A stretch of 64,000 bases of DNA, taken from positions 1-64,000 of the forward strand of contig NZ_JAHXRQ010000021.1 of the NCBI RefSeq assembly GCF_019392335.1. The letters are read 5' to 3'. A program made the position numbers and the translations under genes. Under the pieces are notes generated by a model. The model searched no databases and had not been told where the DNA came from. It saw nothing but the letters and a program-made list of their open reading frames with translations. Source of the stretch: Mameliella sp. CS4. Its GTDB lineage: Bacteria > Pseudomonadota > Alphaproteobacteria > Rhodobacterales > Rhodobacteraceae. Positions 17,070 through 26,357 of this stretch are shown one piece after another; the stretch's first letter is position 1, and each line of letters begins with the position of its first letter.

Positions 17070-18701
17070 TCAAACTGCGTCAGCGCTGCCGGCATAGGCC
17101 GGGTCGGCGGCGGCCATGACCGTTCCATCCGCCCGCCGTCCGACGGCCTGTACGATTCCCAGGTGATCGACCGGCCCGCGCCCGGTAAAGCTGACCTCGG
17201 CCCCAGCCTCGGCCAGCCGCGTTTCCAGCCCCTCCGGCACGTCCAGGTGCAGGCGCGCGGTGGCGCCCACCCAGTTGGCCCGAGGCGCGGCCAGCGCATT
17301 GGCCAGAGAGGTCCCGTTCAGCAGGTGCCGGATCACGCCCGCCACCGCGCCGGGGATACGTTCGCTGCCCGCGCCGCCCAGCGCGTAGCAGGCGCCCGCG
17401 ATATCCAGCAGGCAGGGGCATTGTTCGGTCACGTCCCGCGCGCCGGGCACCGGATCCTCTGCCATGCGGTAGGAATGCGCCAGCAGGATACCGGTTTCCG
17501 GATCGGCGACACGGGCGCCGAAATGCGGGCCGATGGACTGGGTCAGGGCCACGCGCATCCCATTCGCATCGACCACCGACAGATGCGTGGTATCCCGGTC
17601 GTCCGGCGGCGCGGGCATGCGGGCGCGGTCCAGCGCAGCGGCCAGCACCGCGCCATCGGCCCAGCCCTCTGGCAGGCCCTCGGCCAGCCGCGCACTCAAT
17701 GCGTCCCAGGGCAGCGCATCGGTCTTTGGCTTGAGCGAACGCAACTCCTCGGGGCGTTCCTCGAAGGCGCGCAGGATCGCCAGCAGATGTGCAATTTCGA
17801 TGTCCAGGACCGGCCCCGGCACAACCGAATTCACCAGCCCCACGATCCGCAACAACGTATGGCCCCAGCCCTGCCGCCCGATGCTTGTCAGGCGCCAGCC
17901 CTTTTCGCGCAACTCCACCGTTTCCCCCTCAAGCGGCACCGCGGCGCGCAGGTCCTCGGCCGTCCAGAAACCGCCCTTGGCGGCCAGTCTTTCGCAGAAA
18001 GCTCCGGCAAAGACAGGATCGGCAAACGGGTCCTGCCCCGTCGAGATCATTCGATCCAGGAAACCCGCCAGCCCGGGATTGCGAAACACCGCGCCCTCGG
18101 GCACGGGCTGTCCATCTGGCAGATAGTGCGCGCGCGCATCCGGATCGACAAGGTCCGGCGCCCGCCAGGCCCAGACGGCGGCCAGTTCACCCGGCACCGT
18201 GAAACCGTCCCGGGCCAGGTCGCGCGCCGGCGCTACAACCCGCGCCAGCGGCAGGCAGCCGCCCTCGGCGTGCAACCGCAGCAGTGCACGGACAATCCCC
18301 GGCAAGGGCAAGGCCTGCTGATCGGGCAACCGCCGTGCCCCTTCGGGCAGATGAGTCGGGGCACGGGTCGCCCCGTCGATGGCCCGCGGCGTCTCTCCGG
18401 CCGGGGCCCAAAGGATATGTCCACGCCCGGCGGGCGAGGCGTTGGGCGGATCGGCCACCATCATCGCCAGAGCCGCGGCGACGGCGGCATCCGCCGCCGT
18501 GCCGCCCTGCCGCAGGATGCCCATGCCGACGCGGGTCGCATGGGGTGAGCCGCTGGCCACGGCCCCCAGCGCGCCGACCGCCTCGGCGCTGCGGCCCTGC
18601 ATCAACGCCTCCCGTTCCGCCCCCGCCGATCCGTCGCGCAGCCAGCGCGCCCGGCCCTCCGGCCCCGCGACCGCATCCGTCAGAAGGTCGGGCATCGTCA
18701 T
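17070..18701 (-). CDS. Gamma-glutamyltransferase-family N-terminal nucleophile hydrolase
   Basis: 543-aa Ntn hydrolase of the Ggt family. The segment DRDTTHLSVVDANGMRVALTQSIG contains the autocleavage site: by analogy the second Thr of DTTH becomes the nucleophile of the small subunit. The N-terminal VASGSPHATRVGMGILRQGGTAADAAVAAALAM block and the C-terminal GGAGSERIPGAVAGVI block are also family-typical. No signal peptide is visible, unlike classical periplasmic Ggt, so it probably acts in the cytoplasm on imported gamma-glutamyl compounds. Start 18701 overlaps the stop of the upstream ATPase gene (ATGA) with AGGAGG 6 bases before it; a second ATG lies two codons later. Confidence 0.88.
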   Translation of the reverse strand: MTMPDLLTDAVAGPEGRARWLRDGSAGAEREALMQGRSAEAVGALGAVASGSPHATRVGMGILRQGGTAADAAVAAALAMMVADPPNASPAGRGHILWAPAGETPRAIDGATRAPTHLPEGARRLPDQQALPLPGIVRALLRLHAEGGCLPLARVVAPARDLARDGFTVPGELAAVWAWRAPDLVDPDARAHYLPDGQPVPEGAVFRNPGLAGFLDRMISTGQDPFADPVFAGAFCERLAAKGGFWTAEDLRAAVPLEGETVELREKGWRLTSIGRQGWGHTLLRIVGLVNSVVPGPVLDIEIAHLLAILRAFEERPEELRSLKPKTDALPWDALSARLAEGLPEGWADGAVLAAALDRARMPAPPDDRDTTHLSVVDANGMRVALTQSIGPHFGARVADPETGILLAHSYRMAEDPVPGARDVTEQCPCLLDIAGACYALGGAGSERIPGAVAGVIRHLLNGTSLANALAAPRANWVGATARLHLDVPEGLETRLAEAGAEVSFTGRGPVDHLGIVQAVGRRADGTVMAAADPAYAGSADAV

Positions 18702-19702
18702 GCCAGGACCTCCTGTTCCAGGATGCAGGCGGTGCGGCGGCCGTCCCGGCCCTCGCGCAGCTCCGGCATGCCGGTCTTGCAGGCGGCGGTGGCCAGCGGA
18801 CAACGCGGGTGAAAGGCACAGCCGGGCGGCGGGTTCAACGGTGAGGGGATTTCGCCCTTGATCGGGGTAAAGCTGTGTGCACGCCGGTCGAGACGCGGCG
18901 CCTCGGCCAGAAGCGCGCGGGTATAGGGATGGCGCGGATTCTCGAAAACCTCGTCGGCGGTTCCGGTTTCCACCAGCCGGCCCAGGTACATGATCGCCAC
19001 GCGGTCTGCGATATGTTCGACCGCGCCCAGATCATGACTGATAAAGAGATAGGCAAAGCCGAACTCCTGCCGCAGGTCCTCGAAGAGGTTCAGAACCTGT
19101 GCCTGGATCGAGACATCCAACGCCGAGATCGCCTCGTCGCAGACGATCAGCCGGGGTTTCAGCGCCAGCGCCCGCGCGATCCCCACCCGCTGCCGCTGGC
19201 CGCCGGAAAACTGGTGCGGGTAACGCGTCATCACATCGGTATTCAGCCCGACGCGGGTCAGCAGATTGGCCACATAGTCGCGTCGTTCGGCGCGGCGGAT
19301 CAAGCCGTGGATCACCGCTGCCTCTCCCACGATCTGTTCGACCCGCATGCGCGGGTTGAGCGATGCGAAGGGATCCTGAAAGATCATCTGGACCTCGAGC
19401 GCCCAGGCGCGGCGCTGCTGTGCGGTCATCTGCTCCAGCGCGACGCCGCGCCAGGACAGTGCCCCCCCAGAAGGGCTTTCGACCCCGACCACCATGCGCC
19501 CCAGCGTGGACTTGCCGCAACCGGATTCCCCGACGAGGCCCAGCACCTCGCCCTCGGCCACCTCAAGGCTGACTCCGTTGACCGCGCGCACGCGGGTCTC
19601 GTGGTAGCTGGCGCCGGCCAGGTTGGCGATGCGTTCGGCCAGGTCCGGCGAGGACACATAGGTCTGCGAGATGTCTTGCAACGACAGGAGCGCGGTCATC
19701 AT
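18698..19702 (-). CDS. Peptide ABC transporter ATP-binding protein (OppF/DppF-like)
   Basis: 334-aa ABC ATPase. Walker A GLVGESGCGKSTLGRM, Q-loop MIFQDPFASLNPRMRV, signature FSGGQRQRVGIARALAL, Walker B LIVCDEAISALDVSIQ and switch His LFISHDLGAVEH are all intact. The C-terminal oligopeptide-transporter tail has the Cys-rich NPPPGCAFHPRCPLATAAC. Couples ATP hydrolysis to peptide import with the OppD-like partner. Two adjacent in-frame ATGs (19702 and 19699) exist: the first overlaps the previous stop, while the second has better spacing from GGAGGAGG. Confidence 0.95.
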   Translation of the reverse strand: MMTALLSLQDISQTYVSSPDLAERIANLAGASYHETRVRAVNGVSLEVAEGEVLGLVGESGCGKSTLGRMVVGVESPSGGALSWRGVALEQMTAQQRRAWALEVQMIFQDPFASLNPRMRVEQIVGEAAVIHGLIRRAERRDYVANLLTRVGLNTDVMTRYPHQFSGGQRQRVGIARALALKPRLIVCDEAISALDVSIQAQVLNLFEDLRQEFGFAYLFISHDLGAVEHIADRVAIMYLGRLVETGTADEVFENPRHPYTRALLAEAPRLDRRAHSFTPIKGEIPSPLNPPPGCAFHPRCPLATAACKTGMPELREGRDGRRTACILEQEVLA

Positions 19703-20673
19703 GCCTCCTCCAGCGGGTGGAAACAGCGCAGGCCGCGGCCCGAGGCCAGGTCCTGTCGATCGGGGCGGGCCTTGCGGCAGATCTCGCTGGCCTGCGGGCA
19801 GCGCGGGGCAAAGGCACAGCCTTCGGGCAGGTTCATCAGGCTGGGCGTCATGCCCTTGATCGGCACCAGCCGCTCTCCGCGCGGCACCGACGAGGGGATC
19901 GAGGAGATCAGCCCGCGGGTGTAGGGATGCATCGGGTGATCCAGAAGGTCGTCCACCGACCCGGTTTCGACGATGCGGCCCGCGTACATGACCGCGACCC
20001 GATGGGCGAGGCCCGCGACCACGGTCAGGTCATGGGTGATCCAGATCAGCGCGGTGTTCCGCTCGGCCATCAGCTTCTGCATTTCCGACAGGATCTGCGA
20101 CTGGATGGTGACGTCCAGCGCCGTGGTCGGTTCGTCGGCGATGATCAGGTCCGGTTCCAGCATCAGCGCGATGGCGATCACCACGCGCTGGCGCATCCCG
20201 CCCGACATCTCGTGCGGGTAGGTCCGCAGCCGTTCCACCGGCGAGGGGATACCCACCAGCGCCAGCGCCTCGGCCGCCATGTCGCGCGCGCGGGATCTGG
20301 ACACGTCGCGATGCGCACGGATGGTCTCGATCATCTGCGTGTCGATGCGCAGGACCGGGTTCAGGGTCATCATCGGGTCCTGAAAGATCATCGCGATCCG
20401 GTCGCCGCGCAACCGCGCCATCGCCCGGTCGGATAGCTTGCGCAGGTCCTGCCCGTTCAGCAGGACCTCGCCACCGGCGATGCGGCCCGGCTTGTCGATC
20501 AGGCCAAGGATGGAAAACCCGGTGATCGTCTTGCCGGAGCCGCTTTCGCCGACAATCCCCAGCACCTCGCCCGGTCCCACCTCCAGAGAGACACCGTCGA
20601 CGGCGGTGATCGTCCCGGCGCGGGTGTCGAACTGGGTGACAAGATTGCGGACGGAGAGAACAGGCGCGCTCAT
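19699..20673 (-). CDS. Peptide ABC transporter ATP-binding protein (OppD/DppD-like)
   Basis: 324-aa ABC ATPase paired with the preceding entry. Walker A GIVGESGSGKTITGFSI, Q-loop MIFQDPMMTLNPVLRI, signature MSGGMRQRVVIAIALML, Walker B LIIADEPTTALDVTIQ and His switch WITHDLTVVAGL are intact. The C-terminal extension LPEGCAFAPRCPQASEIC is the Cys-rich tail typical of OppD/DppD. The start MSAPVLSVRN at 20673 overlaps the end of the permease gene upstream by 4 bp. Confidence 0.95.
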   Translation of the reverse strand: MSAPVLSVRNLVTQFDTRAGTITAVDGVSLEVGPGEVLGIVGESGSGKTITGFSILGLIDKPGRIAGGEVLLNGQDLRKLSDRAMARLRGDRIAMIFQDPMMTLNPVLRIDTQMIETIRAHRDVSRSRARDMAAEALALVGIPSPVERLRTYPHEMSGGMRQRVVIAIALMLEPDLIIADEPTTALDVTIQSQILSEMQKLMAERNTALIWITHDLTVVAGLAHRVAVMYAGRIVETGSVDDLLDHPMHPYTRGLISSIPSSVPRGERLVPIKGMTPSLMNLPEGCAFAPRCPQASEICRKARPDRQDLASGRGLRCFHPLEEA

Positions 20674-21548
20674 CGTTGCATCCTCGGGTTCAGGATGTCG
20701 CGGACGTGGTCGCCGACGACATTGATGCAGACCAGCGTGACCAGCAGCGCCACCCCCGGATAGAAACTGATCCAGTAACGCCCTGACAGCAGGTAGTCGA
20801 AACCGTTGGCGATCAGCAGGCCCAGCGACGGTTCGGTGATCGGTACGCCGACCCCGAGAAAGGACAGCGAGGCCTCGATGGCGATGGCATTGGCGATCTG
20901 CACCGTGGCGATAACCAGCACCGGCGGCATGACATTGGGCAGGACATGACCGAACAGGATGCGCCATTGCGGCAGGGCTGCGGCGCGGGCGGCGGTGACG
21001 TAATCCTTGCGGATCTCGACAAGGGCGGCGGCGCGGACCGTGCGCGCGAAATAGGCCCATTGCACCAGGATCAACGCGATGATGACCTTGTCCACCCCCT
21101 TGCCTAGCGAGGCCAGCAGCAGGAGCGCCACGAGCAGCGCGGGAAAGCTGAGCTGGATGTCCACGATGCGCATGATCAGCGTCTCGACCCAGCCACCCCG
21201 CGCGGCGGCCAGAAGACCCAGAACCATGCCGACGGTCACCGCAGAACTGACGGCGACGAAGCTGACCATCAGCGAAATCCGAAGCCCGTAGATCATGGCC
21301 GAGAGCATGTCGCGGCCCTGTTCGTCGCTGCCCAGCCAGTAGGTGAAGCCGCCGAACCCCTCGGTTCCCGGTGTCAGCGACCCGTCCATGATGTCGATCT
21401 GGGCCAGATCATAGGGGTTCTGCGGCGCGATGATCCCGGCAAAGAGCGCGGTCAGCGCGATGGCCAGCAGGCCCAGACCCGCGATCACAGCCAGAGGGCT
21501 GGCAAGGAAATCCACAACGAAGCGGCGCAGGGGCGTATCGGCGGTCAT
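20670..21548 (-). CDS. Peptide ABC transporter permease (OppC/DppC-like)
   Basis: 292-aa inner-membrane permease. An N-terminal transmembrane helix (LAVIAGLGLLAIALTALFAG) is followed by a periplasmic loop with YWLGSDEQGRDMLSAMIYG, typical of the OppC group, and five further helices. The EAA loop reads DYVTAARAAALPQWRILFGHVLPN and contacts the ATPases. The start MTADTPLRRF at 21548 overlaps the oppB-like stop (ATGA). Confidence 0.94.
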   Translation of the reverse strand: MTADTPLRRFVVDFLASPLAVIAGLGLLAIALTALFAGIIAPQNPYDLAQIDIMDGSLTPGTEGFGGFTYWLGSDEQGRDMLSAMIYGLRISLMVSFVAVSSAVTVGMVLGLLAAARGGWVETLIMRIVDIQLSFPALLVALLLLASLGKGVDKVIIALILVQWAYFARTVRAAALVEIRKDYVTAARAAALPQWRILFGHVLPNVMPPVLVIATVQIANAIAIEASLSFLGVGVPITEPSLGLLIANGFDYLLSGRYWISFYPGVALLVTLVCINVVGDHVRDILNPRMQR

Positions 21549-22522
21549 GACCGGCCTCCTTTCACCCGAACGCGCGGATCCAGCAGCGAATAACCGATGT
21601 CCACCACGAGGTTGATCATCACGAAGAGAAAGACGGTCAGCATCAGGTAGGCAACGACCACGGGCCGGTCCAGCAGACCGATGCTGTCGATCAGCAGCTT
21701 GCCGATGCCCGGCCAGGAAAAGACCGTTTCCGTTACCACGGCAAAGGCGATCACGTTGCCGGTTTCCAGGCCCAAAACAGTGACGACGGGGATCAGGATA
21801 TTCTTGAGGACATGCACCCCAACCACCCGAAACGGCGACAGGCCGCGCGCGCGGGCGTATTTGACATAGTCCTGCAAGGCCACTTCGGCGGTCCCCGCGC
21901 GGGTCAGGCGGATCACCAGCGACATCTTGTAGATGGCCACGTTCAGCGCGGGCAGGATCAGGTGGCTCAGCCCGTCCCAGGTCAGGAAACTGACGGGAAT
22001 GCCCAGCACGTCCACGGTATCCCCGCGCCCGCCTGCGGGCAGCCAGCCCAGGAAAACGGCAAAGAGCATGATCAGCATCAGCCCTTGCCAGAAATTCGGT
22101 GTCGAGAACCCCACGACCGACCCGGCCATGATGACCTTGCTGTAGGGGGCCTCTGGTTTCAGTCCTGCGATCATGCCCAGCGGGATACCCAGCACCACGG
22201 CGATCAGGATGCCCAGGAAAGCCAGCTCCAGCGTCGCGGGCAGCCGCGACAGGATCAACTCCAGTGCCGGGCGGTTGTGGACAAAGGAGGTGCCCAGGTC
22301 GCCCTGCGCCAGCCCTGCCAGGAAAAAGCCGAACTGCACATGCACCGGCTTGTCGAGCCCAAGACGGCGGATCGTTTCTTCCTGTTCGGCCAGATCGGCC
22401 TCGGGGTTGATCAGCAGATCGATCGGGTTGCCGACCGCGAAGAGGCCGAAAAAGACGATGGTCGCCATGACGGCCATGACCAGAAAGGCCTGACCCAGGC
22501 GACGGATGAGATAGGCAAGCAT
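21545..22522 (-). CDS. Peptide ABC transporter permease (OppB/DppB-like)
   Basis: 325-aa permease with the OppB N-terminus MLAYLIRRLGQAFLVMAVMA, a periplasmic segment RRLGLDKPVHVQFGFFLAG, six predicted helices and the EAA loop DYVKYARARGLSPFRVVGVHVLKN. Partner of the OppC-like protein in the translocation pore. Separated from the binding-protein gene by 62 bp that hold a strong hairpin. Confidence 0.94.
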   Translation of the reverse strand: MLAYLIRRLGQAFLVMAVMATIVFFGLFAVGNPIDLLINPEADLAEQEETIRRLGLDKPVHVQFGFFLAGLAQGDLGTSFVHNRPALELILSRLPATLELAFLGILIAVVLGIPLGMIAGLKPEAPYSKVIMAGSVVGFSTPNFWQGLMLIMLFAVFLGWLPAGGRGDTVDVLGIPVSFLTWDGLSHLILPALNVAIYKMSLVIRLTRAGTAEVALQDYVKYARARGLSPFRVVGVHVLKNILIPVVTVLGLETGNVIAFAVVTETVFSWPGIGKLLIDSIGLLDRPVVVAYLMLTVFLFVMINLVVDIGYSLLDPRVRVKGGRS

Positions 22523-22545
22523 GCGGGTGGATTTCCGGACATCGG

Positions 22546-22574
22546 GGGGTGGCGCCGGTCCGCGGCGCCACCCC
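22546..22574 (-). repeat. Intercistronic hairpin between binding-protein and permease genes
   Basis: GGGGTGGCGCC (22546-22556) and GGCGCCACCCC (22564-22574) form a perfect 11-bp stem with a 7-nt loop. On the coding (minus) strand no T-run follows, so it is more likely an mRNA-stabilising or attenuating structure that raises binding-protein output over permease output. Confidence 0.65.
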
Positions 22575-22584
22575 GGTTTTCAGA

Positions 22585-24207
22585 TCACTCGGGGCGGACG
22601 GTGGTCAGGACCGTGTGCTGGTCCGCACGCGGATCCATCGTCAGCCCGGCGCGAAGTGCCCAGGGGGTCACCTCGAAGTGCAGCGGCAGGATGGCGACGT
22701 CGTCGACCACGATCCGCGAGGCCTGGCGCAGCAGGGCGTCATGCTTGGCCGGTTCCACCGTCGACAGCGCCTCTTCGATGATCGCGTCCAGGTCGGGGTT
22801 CGAATAACGGCCCCGGTTGGTGCCGCCCAGGCCCTTGTCCTTGTCCTGCGAGGCGACCAGCGCGCGCAGCGGCGAAGCCATGCCCGCGCCCGAGGCGCCC
22901 CAGCCCGCCAGGTAAAGCGAGAACTCGTAATTGTTGCGGCGCGAGAAGAAGACAGACGCCGTCATGGCGTCGACCTCAGTCTGGATGCCCGCGCGGGTCA
23001 GCATCTGGGCCACGGCCTGAGCAATCTTGCTGTCGTTGATATAGCGGTCGTTCGGCGTGCCGATCACCAGCTTGAAACCGTCCGGATAGCCGGCATCAGC
23101 CAACAGACGCTTGGCCTCTTCCAGATCCGGCTCTTCCAGCGCGATGTCCGGATCCGTACCGCGCATGAAATCGGGGACAAGCTGGCGTGCGGGCACGGCC
23201 AGACCACCCATGATACGGTCCACGATCAGCGGGCGGTTGATCGCCAGCGAGATCGCCTTGCGCACGCGCAGGTCCTTCATCGGGTTCTTGCCGTCAGCGC
23301 CCTCGATGCCCGGGCTGGGTTCGCCGACATGGTCGAAATGCAGGTAGATCACCCGGCTGGAGGGCCCCTGCACCACGTTCACCTTGGGATCGTTGCGCAG
23401 GCGTTCGAGATCCTGCACCGGCGGTTTTTCGATCACGTCCACGTCGCCCGCCAGCAGCGCGGCGACGCGCGCGCCCGCATTGGTGATCGGGCGGATGGTG
23501 ATCTGTTCCCAGTAGGGCGCGTCTCCCCAGTAGTCATCGTTGCGCGCCACGACCACGCTTTCACCCGGCGTGAAGGACACGAACTTGTAGGGCCCTGTGC
23601 CAATGGTGGCGGTGCCGTCGTTGTAGGCGTTGGAATCAAGATAGCTGTCAATGCCCGGGCAACCGTCCTTGCTGTATTCGACCGGCCCATTATGCCCGTT
23701 GGCAGAGGCCGAAACGACGCCGAAACTGGCAAAATCGGTCAGCAGCAGCGGATAGGGAACGGCGGTCGTGACCTCGATGGTCATATCGTCCGGCGCGGTG
23801 ATCGTCTCTGCCGACTTGATGAATCCCGACATCGACGAGGGCGAGTTCGGCACGTTGGGAATGCGGCAGGCGGTATAAAGGAAATCGCGGGCGGTGAAAT
23901 CGCCGCCATCGTGGAACTTGACCCCTTCACGCAGGTTGAAGGTCCAGGTCAGCCCGTCGTCCGAGGTTTCCCAACTTTCGGCCAGTTTGGGCACGATGGC
24001 CAGGCTGGCATCCTCGCCCACCAGCGCCTCGAACATGTGCTTTCGCGTGGCGTTGTTGGGCCCGAGATTGTGATACAACGGATCGACGGAACTGGGTTCA
24101 GAGGCGAACCCGGCGGTCAGCACCTGTGCAAAGGCCGGTTGGGCCACCGTGCCCAGCGCCAGAACGCCAAAGGACAACGCAGTGGCTGTCAAAGTCGTTT
24201 TCGTCAT
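22585..24207 (-). CDS. Peptide-type ABC transporter substrate-binding protein (SBP family 5)
   Basis: 540-aa periplasmic binding protein. Signal peptide MTKTTLTATALSFGVLALG...FA with predicted cleavage after PAFA. The mature part shows the family-5 features: LTAGFASEPSSVDPLYHNLG, WTFNLREGVKFHDGGDFTARD, GTGPYKFVSFTPGE and KAISLAINRPLIVDRIM. Binds a peptide or peptide-like solute for the OppBCDF-type transporter encoded downstream. Start 24207 is set at the signal peptide, with GGGGAG upstream. It follows the LysR gene by 60 bp, suggesting the regulator heads the operon. Confidence 0.94.
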   Translation of the reverse strand: MTKTTLTATALSFGVLALGTVAQPAFAQVLTAGFASEPSSVDPLYHNLGPNNATRKHMFEALVGEDASLAIVPKLAESWETSDDGLTWTFNLREGVKFHDGGDFTARDFLYTACRIPNVPNSPSSMSGFIKSAETITAPDDMTIEVTTAVPYPLLLTDFASFGVVSASANGHNGPVEYSKDGCPGIDSYLDSNAYNDGTATIGTGPYKFVSFTPGESVVVARNDDYWGDAPYWEQITIRPITNAGARVAALLAGDVDVIEKPPVQDLERLRNDPKVNVVQGPSSRVIYLHFDHVGEPSPGIEGADGKNPMKDLRVRKAISLAINRPLIVDRIMGGLAVPARQLVPDFMRGTDPDIALEEPDLEEAKRLLADAGYPDGFKLVIGTPNDRYINDSKIAQAVAQMLTRAGIQTEVDAMTASVFFSRRNNYEFSLYLAGWGASGAGMASPLRALVASQDKDKGLGGTNRGRYSNPDLDAIIEEALSTVEPAKHDALLRQASRIVVDDVAILPLHFEVTPWALRAGLTMDPRADQHTVLTTVRPE

Positions 24208-24267
24208 TGTCAGAGAACTCCCCTTGGAATGCGGCAAGGAGAGGGCATGCGCAACGACCGCGCAATC

Positions 24268-25230
24268 TTATGAAGGTACGGAAAAAGGGTATTCCGGATC
24301 GGAATGGGTGGTGTCCGCCAGGATCTCCAGCGGCAGGCCCAGCGTCTGGAACTTGCCACGGACCTCGGACAACAGGCAGTCGACAAAGGTCTGGGTGTCG
24401 GGACTGCGCTCTCGCCCGGCGTGCTCTACCAGGGCGACGGTATGGTGTACACGCGGCTCGAACGGGCGGATCGCCAGTTCGGCGGTGGCCGCGTAGCCCG
24501 CCATCATCCCGTTGACGACGGCCACGCCCAGCCCCTCTGCCGCGCAACGGCAGGCGGTGGCGACGTTCGAGGTCTCGATCCGGATGTCCGGGGTCAGACC
24601 TTCGCGCGAAAAGGCGTCTTCGATCAACTGGCGGGTCGGCTGCCGCCGCAACAGAAAGATCATCTTTTCACCCGCCATGTCCGCTGGCCGCACCAGCGGT
24701 TTTCCTGCCAGCGGGTGGTCGTGCCGCATCACTGCGCAACTGACCGTCCGAAAGAGAGGCGTCACCTGCAGTGTCGGATGCGACACCGGCAGGGCGACCA
24801 CGGCAAATTCGGCCTCGCGTCGGACCATGACGTCGATGGCCGCCTCTGTCGTGCGCACGTCAAACCCGAACCGCACCTCGGGCTTGCGCGCCGCGAAAGC
24901 GCGCAGAACAGAGGGCACCAGCCCGTAAGACAGCGAGGGCACGGTGACAAAGACAAGCTCTGGGCTGGGTGCGGCGGCACGGGTGGACATGACTTCCAGC
25001 CGCGAAACCGCCTCGAGGATACCGCGCGCCTGCGCCAGGACCGCGCTGGCTTGCCGGGTCGGCGTCAGCCGCCCGTTGGCCCGCGTGAAGAGGTCAAACC
25101 CAAGGCGGGATTCGAACCGGCCCAGGATACGGCTGACCGCGGACTGGGTGATACCCAGTTCCCGCGCCGCCGCCGAGACGGAGCCGGAGCGCATGATCGC
25201 GTCGAAGACTTCCAGGTGCCGAAGATCCAA
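24268..25230 (-). CDS. LysR-family transcriptional regulator
   Basis: 320-aa LTTR. The N-terminal winged helix is textbook: LRHLEVFDAIMRSGSVSAAA, then ELGITQSAVSRILGRFESRL. An effector-binding domain of periplasmic-binding-protein type covers about residues 90-300. It lies first in the gene string leading to the peptide transporter, same strand, and most likely controls that operon in response to the imported compound. No adjacent divergent gene exists, which is less usual for LTTRs. Confidence 0.93.
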   Translation of the reverse strand: MDLRHLEVFDAIMRSGSVSAAARELGITQSAVSRILGRFESRLGFDLFTRANGRLTPTRQASAVLAQARGILEAVSRLEVMSTRAAAPSPELVFVTVPSLSYGLVPSVLRAFAARKPEVRFGFDVRTTEAAIDVMVRREAEFAVVALPVSHPTLQVTPLFRTVSCAVMRHDHPLAGKPLVRPADMAGEKMIFLLRRQPTRQLIEDAFSREGLTPDIRIETSNVATACRCAAEGLGVAVVNGMMAGYAATAELAIRPFEPRVHHTVALVEHAGRERSPDTQTFVDCLLSEVRGKFQTLGLPLEILADTTHSDPEYPFSVPS

Positions 25231-25310
25231 CCGGGTCCATCCGTTTGAAAACCAACCGTTCCCGGCACTATCGGCCGGAAACCTCCCCGGCGCAACGGAG
25301 GGCAGGCACC

Positions 25311-26357
25311 TCAGACGGCCTTGTCGTCGGCGTCAAAGAAATGCAGCCGTTCCGGCGGTGCGATCAAGCCGATCCGGTCGCCTTCCCTGGCGGAGGTGTC
25401 GCCATCGGTCCGCACCGTGACCTGGCCCAAAGGCCCGCAGTCCACGATCAGGAAGGTATCGGCCCCAAGGTATTCCAGAACGTCGACGGTGCCGTCCATC
25501 ATACCCTCACCCTCGGCGCCAATCCGGATATGTTCGGGCCGGATGCCCACCTTGACCGCCGGGTGATCGCCTTCGTAGACCCCACCCCGCGCGCCCTCCA
25601 GCGTAAAGCGGCCGTTGCCGGTGATACAGTCAAGCACGTTCATCTTGGGTGAGCCGATGAATTGCGCGACGAAGAGGTTGGCGGGCTTTTCGTACAGCTC
25701 TCGCGGGCTGCCGACCTGGGCGATCACGCCGAATTCCAGCACCACGATCCGGTCGGCCAGCGTCATCGCCTCGACCTGGTCATGGGTGACATAGATCATC
25801 GTGCGGGCCAGCGCCTTATGCAGCTTTGCGATTTCATAGCGCATCTCGACCCGCAGCGCGGCATCGAGGTTCGACAGGGGCTCATCGAACAGGAAGGCCG
25901 TCGGATCGCGCACGATCGAGCGCCCGATGGCCACCCGCTGCCGCTGGCCGCCCGACAGCGCCTTGGGGCGCCGGTCAAGGTAGGGTTCCAGTTTCAGCAC
26001 CCGCGCGGCCTCATCCACCTTGGCCTTGATCTCGGATTTGGGCGCGCCGGCGGTCTTGAGCGAAAAGCCCATGTTCTCGCCCACCGACATGTGGGGGTAA
26101 AGCGCGTAGGACTGGAACACCATCGTCAGGCCGCGCTTGGACGGCGGATCGGCGGTCTTGTCCTGCCCGTCGATCAACAGCTTGCCCCGGCTGATTTCCT
26201 CAAGCCCGCCAATCATCCGCAAAAGCGTGGACTTGCCACAGCCCGAGGGGCCGACAAAGACCACGAACTCGCCATCCGCGATGGTCAGGTCGATGCCCTT
26301 GATCACCTGCAGGTCGCCGAACCACTTCTCGACCTTGTCCAGAGTTATCGCCCCCAT
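25311..26357 (-). CDS. Sugar ABC transporter ATP-binding protein (UgpC/MalK-like)
   Basis: 348-aa ATPase of the CUT1 family. Walker A FVGPSGCGKSTLLRMIGGLE, signature LSGGQRQRVAIGRSIVR, Walker B FLFDEPLSNLDAALR and the MTLADRIVVL region are intact. A C-terminal TOBE-type regulatory domain follows (VKVGIRPEHIRIG). Energises the MalFG-like permeases encoded upstream. The ATG at 26357 overlaps the preceding glycosidase stop (TGATG) with AGGAGG 5 bases upstream; a GTG one codon earlier is a weaker choice. Confidence 0.94.
   Translation of the reverse strand: MGAITLDKVEKWFGDLQVIKGIDLTIADGEFVVFVGPSGCGKSTLLRMIGGLEEISRGKLLIDGQDKTADPPSKRGLTMVFQSYALYPHMSVGENMGFSLKTAGAPKSEIKAKVDEAARVLKLEPYLDRRPKALSGGQRQRVAIGRSIVRDPTAFLFDEPLSNLDAALRVEMRYEIAKLHKALARTMIYVTHDQVEAMTLADRIVVLEFGVIAQVGSPRELYEKPANLFVAQFIGSPKMNVLDCITGNGRFTLEGARGGVYEGDHPAVKVGIRPEHIRIGAEGEGMMDGTVDVLEYLGADTFLIVDCGPLGQVTVRTDGDTSAREGDRIGLIAPPERLHFFDADDKAV

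Noticed and set aside
15705..18548. 947-codon plus-strand frame across the amidohydrolase and Ggt genes
   Set aside because: It spans two well-defined minus-strand genes and their gap with no recognisable motif.
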